Made by a program: the position numbers and the translations under genes
Notes under the pieces: model-generated
Seen by the model: the letters and a program-made list of their open reading frames with translations, nothing else
What the model was told of the DNA's origin: nothing
Databases searched by the model: none
In this document: in pieces, positions 33,064-44,098 of the stretch
Numbering within the stretch: the stretch's first letter is position 1
How the letters are laid out: each line of letters opens with the position of its first letter
DNA from: Malurus cyaneus samueli
Taxonomy: Eukaryota; Chordata; Aves; Passeriformes; Maluridae
DNA length: 64,000 bases
Direction of reading: 5' to 3'
Assembly: GCA_009741485.1 (NCBI GenBank)
Contig: CM019218.1
Coordinates: 31,952,898 to 32,016,897, forward strand

Positions 33064-33894
33064 CTGAAAAGGAATATCAGAACCACACTGTCGCACTAAC
33101 AACATTGTGCCCCAGTTTCACAAATGTGTGGAGCAAATATTAAACATATTTGAAGAACCGTGATTAGTTCAATGCAAATGCTGTTCACCAGAGTTCAGCA
33201 AAGATGCTACAGAAAACTTTTCAGGTTTCTGGTATTTTTATAGGTGCTGATAGCCATGATCCTCGTTTTCATGTTCCATGTGACAAACGAAGCAGCAGCA
33301 AAGTACCCTTCAGTGCCACAGCCAGCATGTGGTGCAGCACTCACTCCCAACACTCTGCACTGCCTCCGGCACCTCATCTCCCATTCCAGGCCTTCTGCCC
33401 TGGAATGACCAAGTCTCCTTGTTTGTGAGGGCAAAAGAGGTTTTGTTTGGAAATAACAAAACCAAGAAGAAAACAAGGTATCTTGTTTAGGTTTTAAGTT
33501 TGTCAAACAAAGCCTTTGGGACAGTTTTCAGATCACAAAAGCCACTCTTGAGCAGCTTCAGAAAGACAACTCAAAAATGAAGAATACTGCATCTGAGTTC
33601 AAACCATACAGATGCAAGCTTAATTTCTAAATATATGGAGACACAACATACATTAGATACCAGCATCCATATTCAAATCATAGTCTCATACCCAAATCAC
33701 AACTCTGCTAAATCTGTCATTATAAAGTTATGGACATAGAATAAATAACCTTTTCATTTGGAGTAGCATAATCCTTTTGTGACTGAGGCTGATGTCTTTT
33801 TTTCCCTCATTTGTATTTAGTGAATTAGCTTACTATTCAGAAAAATAAGCCTCAATCTAAAATAAGACCAACTAGGTCAATGCAGTAGTAATTA

Positions 33895-34265
33895 TCATAG
33901 AATTATATAATGGCTTGAGTTGGAAGAGACTTTAAAGATCATCTTGTTCCAATCCCCCTGCCATGGGTAGGGACAGTTTTCTCTGGACCAGCTAACTCAT
34001 CTAACCTGGCACTGAACACTTTGAGCATCCACAGCTTCTCTTGGTAACCTGTTCCAATGTCTCACCACCATCACAGTAAAGAATTTCTTCCAAATGTTTA
34101 ATCCAAACACACCCTTTGTCAGTTTAAAGCCATTACCCCTTGTCCTATCACTACTTGCCCTTGTAAATTGATCCACTGCAGCTCTCCTGTAGCTCCCTTT
34201 ATGTACTAGAAGGCTGCAGTAAGGTCTACCCGGAGCTTTTCCTTCTCTCTCAGCTTTCATTTTAA
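33895..34265 (-). mobile_element. CR1 LINE fragment, 3' end
   Basis: On the minus strand this is a 5'-truncated CR1: the C-terminus of the CR1 ORF2 reverse transcriptase (WKKFFTVMVVRHWNRLPREA and neighbours), then the CR1 3' UTR ending near 33896 with 'catagaat'-type repeats. The frame carries disruptions, so the copy is dead. It lies in the intron between the exons at 33005-33063 and 35478-35587 of the unrecognised gene, in the same orientation. Confidence 0.9.
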
Positions 34266-35204
34266 TTTTTTTTTGACACATTGTCTTGAGAGAACAGGCA
34301 ACATTTGCCTGCTGTTTTCCTTTTATTTACAATCCCAGTTTAAATCCTTAGCAGAATTAGTTAGAGGAGCCTCTTTTAAAAATATAGATGACCACTGGGA
34401 AACTTTCTGTCTTGATTTCCCCTTATAGTGTCTATGCCTGGTGACTAAGCTCAGATATGATACTGTATGCATTTTATATTTCATAAGGCAACTAGAAAGA
34501 GATTTCCTCATACTTACATGAAAATAAATGTAAATCTGTTTTGATCTTTTAGTGCTAAAGTGTGGGCAGAGAGACACATCATGTTTTTATTGTGATGTTG
34601 TCTTTCAGTACTGGCAGCACCAGATCCACAGGGAGCCAGAGACATGCATCAAGCAGCAATTTCATGTTATGGGGCTGAAACCATGCCAAGAAGTCTATCT
34701 TTACAATCCAGAATTAAATTGTGTTATCTATTTACATGATTTTCTTTCTCAAATTCGTAGTCTTAATTAGTGGACTTGGTCCTGCACACTATCAAGGCAC
34801 TGCACAGTTCATTGTACAGCTGAAGCTTTAGTAGGACAAAGGAAACGGGGATTCACAGAGTGAGCCTAGACAGTTCAGTCCCAAACTACAGACTGTTCAG
34901 TGGCATTGAATCTAATCCATAGCTGAGTAATTTCAAAAGGTAAAATTAAACGTAACTAACTTCTGAAGGATACATGCCTCCTTCCTTCTCATGATGTCAT
35001 ATTTCCCCTCCAAATTATGCTGCTAGAAGAGCTGGTAAGAATAGGAATTGTTGATGTACGACTGACAGAATTTTTGCACATGTATATTGCTTGACCATAA
35101 GTCTTCCTGCTCCACTGTTTTTCCTATCACTGGTAAGCGTGAAGTCTCAGCTTCAGTCCCCAGCGGTCTGCAGGTAAGACTGGAGCAGGAATCAGATCTT
35201 TGCT

Positions 35205-35345
35205 GAAGCAGTTTGGCCCCGGGCGGGTGGCGGTGAAGCCCCGGGAGCCCTGCTGGGGGCGCCGGGAGCCCGCGGTGCCGCCCGCCCCGATCGCAGCGCC
35301 CTCGGCCGCTCCGCGTTAACAACCCAGGGATTCTCGTCCCGGCTA
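35205..35345. promoter_or_regulatory. Small CpG islet in the MAP3K9-PCNX1 interval
   Basis: About 140 bases of high G+C with many CpG (including gggcgggtgg) are surrounded by AT-rich DNA. Three plus-strand GTAAG donor-like sites (35034, 35132, 35174) lie just before it. On the minus strand it would fall inside an intron of the unrecognised gene. An internal or lncRNA promoter is possible; composition is the only evidence. Confidence 0.35.
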
Positions 35346-35477
35346 TTTTCGGCCCTGCTGGAGCCTTGCGCTGTTTCCTCAGGGCTCAGAGCTCATTGTT
35401 TTTGTTCACTTAGATGAACCAATTGTAGTCTACATAGGACGTATTTGTTTTCCAGTTCCTCAAACCATTATTATTAC

Positions 35478-35587
35478 CTTTTTCCTGTTCCTCTTGAGAA
35501 AATGGACTTTTGACACCCTGCCAGGCTGCATTACCGAATTCCCTTGCCTGTTTCAGGGTGAAATCATGGTTAAGGCAGGCGCTTTTA
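35478..35587 (-). CDS. Unrecognised gene, 110-nt coding exon
   Basis: The acceptor is excellent (a run of T and C ending ccccctttcag, AG at 35589-35588) and the donor is AAAAAG|GTAATA (35477). One base completes the previous codon, 36 codons follow and one base is left over. The product reads KSACLNHDFTLKQAREFGNA, then AWQGVKSPFSQEEQEK. Both phases fit the neighbours at 35764-35799 and 33005-33063. The residue pattern is clearly protein-like, but I cannot assign it to a family. Confidence 0.6.
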
Positions 35588-35763
35588 CTGAAAGGGGGAA
35601 AAAAAAAATCACAGAAAAAAAATATGGAAGAAAACCTTACTGTGGGAAAAAAGCAAATTGCATAATAGTGAAGGAATGAGGTAGTGTGAGTCATCCCGCT
35701 CATGAGCACTTCATCTGGTGAAGTTAGCACCATCCAGGAGGGAATTTGCCCGGGCTCGCTTAC

Positions 35764-35799
35764 ATCCCACAACCAGTAAGCCTAGCCAGAGGTATAGCA
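35764..35799 (-). CDS. Unrecognised gene, 36-nt microexon
   Basis: A pyrimidine-rich acceptor (cacttctattttcag, AG at 35801-35800) and a strong donor (GGGAT|GTAAGC, 35763) bound 36 bases. In the phase required by the next exon it reads AIPLARLTGCG with the last codon completed downstream as Ile. Its incoming phase (2) does not match the outgoing phase (0) of the segment at 35889-36174. The mismatch is a frame break in the assembly or in the gene. Confidence 0.4.
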
Positions 35800-35888
35800 C
35801 TGAAAATAGAAGTGTGTCTAGTAATTCCCTAGCACATTTGAGCAACCCTATCGCAGTTGTCTTCAGTAGAAGCATCAGCTCTCGTTAC

Positions 35889-36174
35889 CTGCATTTTATT
35901 ATGAATAACACCACCAAACCCAGCCTCATTTAAGTCCACAAGGTAGTCTGCAAAATGTATGTCCACAGACTCCCTTAAACACTCAGCTTGTCCTTGGAAG
36001 ACCCCTTTTTTTTTATGGTCCACCTTTCATCCTGCTTGTTCTGTTCTTTTCTCCAGCTTCATCCTCAGAACAAGATCTTTTATCCTTAGAAACTGGGGCT
36101 GATTTCAGTTCTTTCCTGTTCTCCAGTTCACCCCTTTTAATCCTCCATGGATCTTAGGACTGCCATTACAAATC
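35889..36174 (-). pseudogene. Unrecognised gene, 286-nt exon-like segment with frame breaks
   Basis: A strong acceptor (ttcttttctcactcttacacccttag as two joined tracts, AG at 36176-36175) and the donor AATGCAG|GTAACG (35888) bound this segment. Protein-like reading moves through three frames: ICNGSPKIHGGLKG, then ELENRKELKSAPVSKDKRSC and a charged stretch, then GVFQGQAECLRESVDIHFAD to GGVIHNKMQ. The breaks fall near a GGGG run (about 36133) and near ggtggacc with a run of nine A (about 36006-36020). This is either a decaying gene or base-count errors; PCNX1 exon 1 in the same window has comparable breaks. Confidence 0.4.
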
Positions 36175-36621
36175 CTAAGGGTGTAAGAGTGAGAAAAGAA
36201 ACATGTTCATCTTGAAAGCAATCTTGTTTCTTAAAAATTCCACAGGAGGTGAGGCAGTTTAACTAAGTTTCACTTGAACTTTGAATTGGTCTTAATTCAA
36301 TTGTAACTGTACACGCACATCTAGGACTTCTGGCTTTTTCCTCAGCTCTGCTACTGATGGATTCGGAGAATGTGACAATTTTTCAGGTTTGTACCGTCAG
36401 AGACTGACTAACTCTTAGCGTTTATTTTGTATGGAGAGTGCCAGAAAGAAGGATGGGTCACAAACACAATAGCCATTGCTATCTCGTTGGTGGGGGAAAG
36501 ATGAGGTGTTACTACAAAGGACAAGCTTTCAGCAATGAAACCTCTCCTTTTCCTGGAGGCTGTACAAGGCCACACATGCAGACTGAACAGCCACCTCCTA
36601 CTGAATTTCCTTGAAGGTCAC

Positions 36622-36687
36622 TCTAGCTTAACGAATTGGATGGATTTTCTGGAGACATCAGACCCCTTCCTTCTGAACATTTTTAGC
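36622..36687 (-). CDS. Unrecognised gene, 66-nt exon-like segment
   Basis: This segment lies between acceptor AG at 36689-36688 (atatcaactccag) and a weak donor GTGACC (36621). It reads LKMFRRKGSDVSRKSIQFVKL, entering in phase 2 and leaving in phase 2, which fits the entry phase of the segment at 35889-36174. It is a basic, protein-like stretch. The support is weaker than for the last five exons. Confidence 0.3.
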
Positions 36688-37461
36688 CTGGAGTTGATAT
36701 TCATCTATCACTCCAATAAACGCAGTCTCTCATAATTTCTCTGTTGTATTTATGAGAAAATCTGACAATTTAAGCACTTGTCTCAAAGTTTGTGATATAA
36801 CACAGTACAGGGAACCAGAAGATGAAATTAGCTAGTGAGAATAGCATCTAACAGAAGCTCCTGCCAGGCCTGCCAGTCACACAGAAGTCTTTTTTGAGGA
36901 AGGATGTGCTGTTTAGATCTCTTCTAAGCAGTAAGGCAGAAGGGAGGCCAGTAAAAAGCTGGATAATTGTAAGTTCTGAACTATTTATTTGTAAGACTCA
37001 GACCCTAGAGTATTTCTGTATTAAAAGAAAAGCAGAGATATGTGTGATTTTCCTGATGGCAGTAGAAGTAATAATTGTGAATAAGGATGACAATAAGGAT
37101 AAATCTAGAGCTTTCAAAATTATGCCTGAGGCTTTGACTCAAAAAGAATCTAAAAAGTTTTGCTTGTTTTCCACCATATGTTATTTAAAGATTTACAAGA
37201 AAGCATTTAGTTGCATTGCTGCAACCTAACTGTGAAGCAGCAGGGTCTATCAGAAAATTAAAAACGCAGTCCAAGAGTCAAACTACTTTGGCCACCTGTA
37301 CTTAATTCTGTTGTTACTACAGTGAAACAGTTTTTTCTTTGATTTGTGTAACACTCAATAGTGAATTAAATCTTGGAAATACTTGTTCTGCTGCAAAATA
37401 TCCTTTTTTTTTTTTTGTTAAAAATACTGTTTTTCAACAAATCTCTTCTTTTCATGTCACA

Positions 37462-37556
37462 GCACATGCTGAGACAATGGCAAGAAGATACTCCAAAACG
37501 AATTTAAAATCTACTGGTGTAGATTTTGTAACAGGATCTCTGATTCCTATAATGTT
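37462..37556 (-). CDS. Unrecognised gene, exon-like open segment
   Basis: After an acceptor-like AG (37558-37557) the minus strand reads IRDPVTKSTPVDFKFVLEYL and LAIVSACAVT to a stop. No strong donor is visible before the stop, and the entry phase (1) does not match the exit phase of the segment at 37803-37895. It is listed because the residue pattern is protein-like and it lies in line with the other segments. Confidence 0.22.
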
Positions 37557-37802
37557 TAGAACACTGTAGGTAACAGCTACAGGCACATAGCTTACAGATT
37601 TCTAACACAGCCTTCACTGGCATTTCCAGGTTCTATAAGCAGCACAAAATAGAGTATAAATCTCTCTAAAAGGGTTGCTTACTCCACCCTTCCTTTGTTT
37701 CAAAGTGGTTTCTAACTTTCTTGCCTCTAGGGTTATTTTTACTGTTAGATAATTTCCATTGTTTCTCTCCAAAAAGGTGTTTACAGACCATTTTACACTC
37801 AC

Positions 37803-37895
37803 CACTGTTCTGGAAAGGCCTATGAAAAACTGAAGTTTATAAGTTTCCCTGACAGATGTGATCAGGAATATTTGACTAACATCAGCATTGTACAC
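37803..37895 (-). CDS. Unrecognised gene, 93-nt exon-like segment
   Basis: This segment has a strong donor (AACAGTG|GTGAGTG, GT at 37802-37801) and an acceptor AG at 37897-37896 (attacttgtag). It is 31 codons, phase 0 to 0, beginning VYNADVSQIFLITSVRETYK and ending FIGLSRTV. A better acceptor inside (catctgtcag, AG at 37850-37849) would give a 46-nt exon entering in phase 2. The 93-nt form joins in phase to the segment at 38110-38239. Confidence 0.4.
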
Positions 37896-38109
37896 CTACA
37901 AGTAATTTCTTTGCTTTTTAATAGTTTTCTCCCTGATCATTTTTCACTGCTTAATCCATCAAACAATTCCCAAAGGGCTGAATATATATTTCCGTGCTGC
38001 AGACCAATAAAGAATGCAGCAAGACCAATGCTTTGGACAATGTTCTGGAGTGAAGGACATGGCGACGGAACAAAGCACCCATGCAAGTGGCATTGGGAAA
38101 TACAGGTAC

Positions 38110-38239
38110 CTCTGGGTGCTTGAAATCCCTAAGGATCTGCCATAAGAAATTTACAGGTTGTTCCGTGATGGGTAAATTCCCGCATCCCAGAGCAAAAGGA
38201 AGAAACTCTTCAAAGGTTTGCAGCCTCTCAGGGAGTATC
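38110..38239 (-). CDS. Unrecognised gene, 130-nt exon-like segment
   Basis: The acceptor is pyrimidine-rich (AG at 38241-38240) and the donor is CCAGAG|GTACCT (38109). One base plus 43 codons read ILPERLQTFEEFLPFALGCG, then NLPITEQPVNFLWQILRDFK and HPE. The same frame is open further upstream, so the true start may be higher. The pattern of charged and hydrophobic residues looks like real protein. The family is not recognised. Confidence 0.4.
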
Positions 38240-38323
38240 CTGTAGGTTTGTCCACGGAAGGGACGGATAAACAAGTGTTTGTAGAAAACGCTTTAGACTG
38301 GCTGAGAGTTGGAATTCATCCAC

Positions 38324-38378
38324 CTGCAATTCTCTGATCTGTGCACTCCACATCTACTGTGGTGGTCATTATCTGCTC
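38324..38378 (-). CDS. Unrecognised gene, 55-nt exon-like segment
   Basis: This lies between acceptor AG at 38380-38379 (attccccacttaatatcag) and the donor TTGCAG|GTGGAT (38323). In phase 0 it reads EQIMTTTVDVECTDQRIA. This joins in phase to the segment at 38482-38626, but its exit phase (1) conflicts with the entry (2) of the segment at 38110-38239. Just below it a shifted frame reads VDEFQLSASLKRFLQTLVYP, so the exon may be longer with a frame break. Confidence 0.28.
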
Positions 38379-38481
38379 CTGATATTAAGTGGGGAATATT
38401 CTCATAAGATAAATAAGTATGGAGGAAAGAATAGCCTTTGTTTCATCCCACTGCCTCATTCCCAGACTAAGTAAAACTCAC

Positions 38482-38626
38482 TTGTCTAACACTGACTCTG
38501 CAGAAGCTGTGACAGTTTGTGCAGATGTTCTTCATGAAAAATGCAACTCTGTTTAATGGATTAGGACTTGGGAGATTTATGGCTGGATTTGTCAATGATT
38601 TACACCATGACCCAGAGTGGGTCACT
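38482..38626 (-). CDS. Unrecognised gene, 145-nt exon-like segment
   Basis: A strong donor (AGACAA|GTGAGT, GT at 38481-38480) and a plausible acceptor (AG at 38628-38627) bound one base plus 48 codons. They read VTHSGSWCKSLTNPAINLPS and onward to NICTNCHSFCRVSVRQ. The CxxCxxxC spacing is noted without assigning a function. The exit phase matches the segment at 38324-38378. This is the most upstream segment I can support. Confidence 0.35.
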
Positions 38627-39756
38627 CTATTTGCAACAGTTTTAACATAAGTACAAAGCATTTAAGGATACCTTCTTTGCAGGTTGCTTACATCCAAATT
38701 AAAAAAGTATATTCAACACATGCATTACTATCAGTGCCACTTAACAGATAACATTGAGTTGCAAAGAGTTAATGCATTTGAAGTCCACTCACTTTTCTTG
38801 GCTGCACATAGTTCTCTATTCAATCTGGTGCTGTCATGACACTGCTCTTAATGAGTATCACCACACTTTATCTGTATGGTAAAGAATTTTGATGTCAGAC
38901 CTCATGGACACAAAGATAAATATAAAAAGTGAAACCCAGTCTGATGTGAGAAGAGGCTGAAGACTATCAGCTTATGCTGCTGAAAGAAGATTTGCTTGAA
39001 AATTACGCGGTCTCAGAACCTATGGTTTATCTATATATGTGCATGAACACTTGGGTCTGTATATATGCATACATTTGCTCTTTGTTCACAGGGATTGCCT
39101 GCCTGGGTTACAGCAAAGAGCTGGCTGAAAGCAAAGGCTGCCAGCAGAGACAAGTCGAACTGTGTTTCTCTATAGCTATAGGTTTCTTTTACATTAAGAA
39201 CTTCCTCCCACATCAGTTTGAAATGAAATTATTTTTTTGAGATACGCTAAAACCAGTTGCCCATTGAATGGCCATAACAAATCTATTCAGCCAGCATGGG
39301 AAGCAGAAGACCTTCATTGCTGCTGTTGTTTCCTTGATGAATACCACCCCCAGCTGCCTGCCAAAGACCCTTTCTTTAAAAGACATATATCTTCTCTAAG
39401 AAAGCTCTCATGACACCTCCTTCAGGCTTCCATCATTCTGCTGTACTTACGCTCGATTTCATTTAGTTCATGAAGTATGCAACTGTAGGATGATGGTTTT
39501 TTTCAGCTTGTGCTTAGAGAAAACATGGCCTAGAGAACAAGAAACAATTGTCTAGGACAGAAAATGTTACTCACTAGGTAGCTGATAAGGATTTTCTTTC
39601 TACACAGCTCTTTTAAAGGGTTGCTGGAACCCAAGTTACTTTAGATCCGCCATGAAGCGGTGGTGTTTCAGGGCACTCCCCCTAGATTAATAATTTTCAC
39701 ATTCTGAAATCTGTCAACTATACCTCCAGGCACTGTCAATCCAAACAAATACACAA

Positions 39757-39780
39757 AAAAAAGAAAAAAAAAAAAAAAGA
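39757..39780. repeat. A-rich simple repeat
   Basis: This is a short low-complexity tract of A with two single-base interruptions, with no coding meaning. Confidence 0.8.
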
Positions 39781-42700
39781 GTATTCACAACACCTGGCGG
39801 AATGATTCCATCTGATTTTCTACACTAAGCAGGTCTGACCTGCTCAATATTAATCTGGGAGACCTCCAGAGAGCAGAAAGAAGAGTACAGGAATGGGCAG
39901 ATCTTGTGAGGCAGCTGAGATTTCTTGCCAATATAAATCATGCAACATCTCTGGGAATTTAGACCTTGGTTGTTTAAAAAATAGCACTGCTTCTTCTGTG
40001 ACCGACCTATATTGGCACTGAAGCAGCATATGACTAGAGATGCTACCTTCCAAAAGGGATTTAAAACTGAGATTCTGCAGTTCTTTTCTCAAATTCAGGT
40101 TGTTAACGATGGCCACATTCCATCTCAAGGCAATGAATTACATACTGTTTCCAATAGTCTCGAATGTCAAAATTATTCTTCACACCTCCTACTAAAGCAC
40201 ACAGTCATTGCCATGTTCCACTTCAGACAAGGCTGTATTCAGTGAGCAGTCTTACATACACTGTTAGCAAAGGAACTGAAATCAGACAGAAATATAAAGT
40301 TACTTTTCTGATTATTCAGAATGAAGTTAAAATCCAAGAAAGTTCTAGGGAAACTGCTAAGAATTGCAGGACATCTCAACTAATTTGCCCAAGCAAATCC
40401 TTGTGTGAAATACAATTGCATGAAATTGACTTATATTCACTACAACACTCTCACCTTGGAATGCCACTAGTTATTCCACAGATTTCCACAGTTACCTATT
40501 GATAAGGTGTCTCAACACTATTGTCCAAATTTTGCCCACATTTCCTTCTTGGAGTTGTTAATTTTCGTCTCTTTCCATTAACCTGAAATTGATAGGCATT
40601 TAATATATAATGTAATTCTGCTTCCGACAGTGTACTTTGAAACAGAACTGTTTCCTAGGCAGGTACTGACCAATTCAAAAGGCTAACTTACTTGGGAAAA
40701 TGGCTAAAAAGAGCCATAAGAAAGAGGAAATCCTTCAAAATTGAGAAGACGCTCTTGGGGACTCCTTAGCATACTATAGAAGCCTTGTACTTCAGACAGA
40801 GAGTTTTAACTGCAAACAAAGGAATTGCAATTTATCCCAGTGGCATCATGAATCATTATTTGGTAGAAATATATTGCAGTGAGGCACTACTGTGCTGTAC
40901 TTTAAAGAATGTGGTGTAAATGCTGCTAAATACTGTCAGCTGAGTTTTGAATATTCTAATTTTAGCCTTGTTCATTATGTTTCATTTCCATGGCATTTTT
41001 AGGCAATTCATGGACCAGCAATGGTAGCAAATTCCTCTTTTTCAGAGAGACATCACGGTCACTGGGACATTGATGACGTTTCTTGTGATTTCTGTATGGA
41101 CACGTTCACACAATTAGGTTCTGTGATGCAAAACCACATGATGCCCTTAAAATTTTCTTGTGAGAAGCACCAAGAGAGCTATTTTTAGGAGGAAAATCCA
41201 TGTTCAAACTCTGCTCTTTCTCCAGCAATGGGACTATTAAGCCATTATGATTGATTTTTCAGCCATGCTGAAGCAGCTGCAAGAGGTTAGGATAGGGAGA
41301 CTATGGCCTACATGGTATACAGAAGAAAGATGCATAGAGGCAAATTCTAACATGAAATAAAAGGAGTGGAATTGAAGATACTATTGTTTGAGTGGCAACT
41401 TACAGAAAGCTGCAATCAACAAATTGGTAAGAATTTGTTTTCATTAGCTGTCATGGGACTTCTTTGTCTGTGTGGATCTATTTTAAACGGTTTTCCCCTT
41501 TCAGCACTCCATGATAATAAGAAACTTATGTAAGTGCTGTTATTCAGAGAGAGCCTTGTTTTGGTCTTCTTATTTTGTTTTGCGAAAACCACAGAGCTCA
41601 GACAGTGTATGAAAGAGCTTACATACTCAAAAGATGCAGGAGGCAGCTGAGACAAACTGCAAGGGCAGGATTAGTGGGACTGTGAACTCCACAGTTCAGC
41701 TGTTTGCAGATGAGTAATTATCATCCTCCACCCAGTGAATTATCTCCTCCTCAGTAGCACTGTGTGGCAATATGGAGAGCTATATTAGTCACAGCAATTG
41801 TTGAAAAAATTTTTAAAAACTCCAACCTTTCTTTCCCTTTCTTGTCTTGTGAGGGTAAGAACTATGTTCTCCCACACTGAAACGGAATAGTTTGGCCTTT
41901 CCCACAAGGTGCTGGGCAGGGTGTATCCTGAAAGCACAGGTGGGTCTGGGGGTGTGACTGGGGCTGTGGCTGACTGCAATGAAGGAGGGTGCAGGCAGTA
42001 ACCTGGGTGTACCTGGGGCTGTTTGATGTGATGTGAGTGCTGAGCCTGCCAGCACAGCATGGAGAGGGTATCTCCTGCCATGGAGCCTTCCTGCTGCTAA
42101 ATCCCTCTCTGGTCTGTACTGAACCATGAGAGAATAGGCATATTTTTCGTGTTGTTTTTAAAGGCTATATTCTAGTTGGGAGTTGGGGCAAAATACAGGA
42201 CTGGATTTTGTGGAGTAATTTCATTGCAATTCCTTAATGTGCAAGGCTGAATCTGGTGTGACTTCTAGAAATGAAGTGGGGTCTGTGAGAGCATTTGGTT
42301 CTTGCTTGGAAGTGCTTGTTTATTTAAAACTTGTGTAAATAGCAGGTAGGCTGCTGCCAGATGCTGGCATCATGGCAATGTCTTAAGAAAGGTCCTGTAG
42401 TTGCTGAAACCCACTCTACTGTAATTAAAAGGTAACCTAGAACAACTTCCTGAGAGGCTTTATACGAGAATTAGCTATTTTGCAGTGAAACTAAGCTAGC
42501 AAATATTATTGTAGAATGTTTTTCTGCTTTCTGTCACCCTTGTAAATAAGTCTACTTCTTAATTTTCACATAAGATGAGAGAATAAAATACATCATTACT
42601 ATTTATGGCAACATTCCAAATTCAGATAAAACCTTTTTTAACTTGGTTGAAATTACAGAGAATAATGTGGGAAAAAAGTCAAAGTACAAAATTATGCAAA

Positions 42701-42938
42701 GGCTTAATGCCTTGGTAGCAAGTATATATTTTACTATTACTTCTTCAGAAAAGCAAAAAGTAGATGCACTTTTCTCCTAGACTGATTAATTACATACAAA
42801 ATTGACTTTTGTCTTTTTCTTGCTTTTTAATTTTTTTTTTTAACCAAAGTTGTTGCTTTGGATACTGTATGCAATTCACATGGAGTAGTATGTGTCAGCA
42901 GGATGCCAAAATTGGGGTTGAAATGCTGTTACCGAACG

Positions 42939-42963
42939 ATTGATCCCAAGTCAAGGGATCAAT
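42939..42963. repeat. Perfect 9-bp inverted repeat with 7-base spacer
   Basis: The arms attgatccc (42939-42947) and gggatcaat (42955-42963) are separated by aagtcaa. A TATA-like sequence (gcatataaaggcc, 42972-42984) follows nine bases later and AATAAA lies at about 43008. It could be a two-sided protein site or a hairpin; it may also be chance. Confidence 0.5.
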
Positions 42964-44072
42964 AGGAAGATGCATATAAAGGCCTAGCTTGTCAGTCTTC
43001 ATGGGATAATAAATACTATATCCAGCACAGAGAGAGAAGTGCTAACCCTTATGAGTGTAAAGTGAGTAAACTGGTGCTTTTGTTGTTTTCTACTGCCTGT
43101 TTTATTAGCTACTCACAGGTTGGTATCATAGTGCGGGGATTTACTGTAACAAAAATTTCTGAGTCTTAAGCTTTTTTTCTGGACATAATAAGTTGTCCAA
43201 TTACAAAATATTCTTTTTAATTTTCTGTTTCACCTTTTGCCCTAATTATGAGTTATATTCTCATAAAACTTAGGAATTCTCTTCATAATTAATTAAAAAA
43301 CTATAATTTGGGGTATCCCATGAAAGATGTCTGGAGAGAAGGTGTAGAGCCTCATCCCTCTGAATGAGAAGATGAGAGATTCATGGTGCAAAGCATGCTG
43401 CAATATTATTCTTAGAAATAGCAAGGTGTTGAAGCATTTTTATGACACGTTTCAGTGTTTTTCAGTGTTTTATTGTTCTAACATCCTTTTTTTTTTGTAA
43501 TAGCATACATTGGTTGGTCTCCAATCACTTGATTTAATGCATACTCTCTTAAGCATTTTATCTAATAAATTGTCATACTCTATTTTTTCCAGAGCAAACT
43601 ATTTTCCTGTACCCATCATAAAGAAATATTGTAAGGCTACTGTACAGTGCTGCTGATAAGCTCCTTATTCATTGGCATGCACAGATTGACTCCGTTGCTG
43701 TTACTTTCTATCTGGGTGTCAATTGTCTTTTTCCCCTTGAAAGCCAATAGTGATTTTTCTTTTTTTTCTTGCTTTGTTTATGATGCCTACAACCAGACTT
43801 GCTATCAATTTTACCTTCGCGCATGGATTGATTCCAATAATATTGTTTCTGCATATTGTGCCCTAATGTTTTCAGACTGTATGTATTTAAATAGCTGAAA
43901 AATTAAATTTAATTGTCCTTTCAAGCACATGATATTCTCTTCCTTATTTTATTGGATGCAGACTAGATCCTCCCATGATGAAATGCACTTGAACAGGTTA
44001 TCTGTGTGGAACTAGGTTATGCTGTTTTGGATCCGGTTTGAGTCTGTAATTGCACTTGCATTTTATGTGAAA

Positions 44073-44098
44073 ATATATGTGTGTATATATATATATAT
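44073..44098. repeat. (AT)/(GT) microsatellite
   Basis: Alternating AT with a short GT block (atatatgtgtgtatatatat and onward) is a simple dinucleotide repeat in intergenic DNA. Confidence 0.9.

Noticed and set aside
33997..34281. Minus-strand ORF of about 94 codons
   Set aside because: It is the C-terminus of a dead CR1 reverse transcriptase, not a host gene.
34609..34770. Plus-strand open segment after a good acceptor (tgttgtctttcag)
   Set aside because: The frame looks protein-like, but it stands alone on the strand opposite to the candidate gene, with no upstream exon found.
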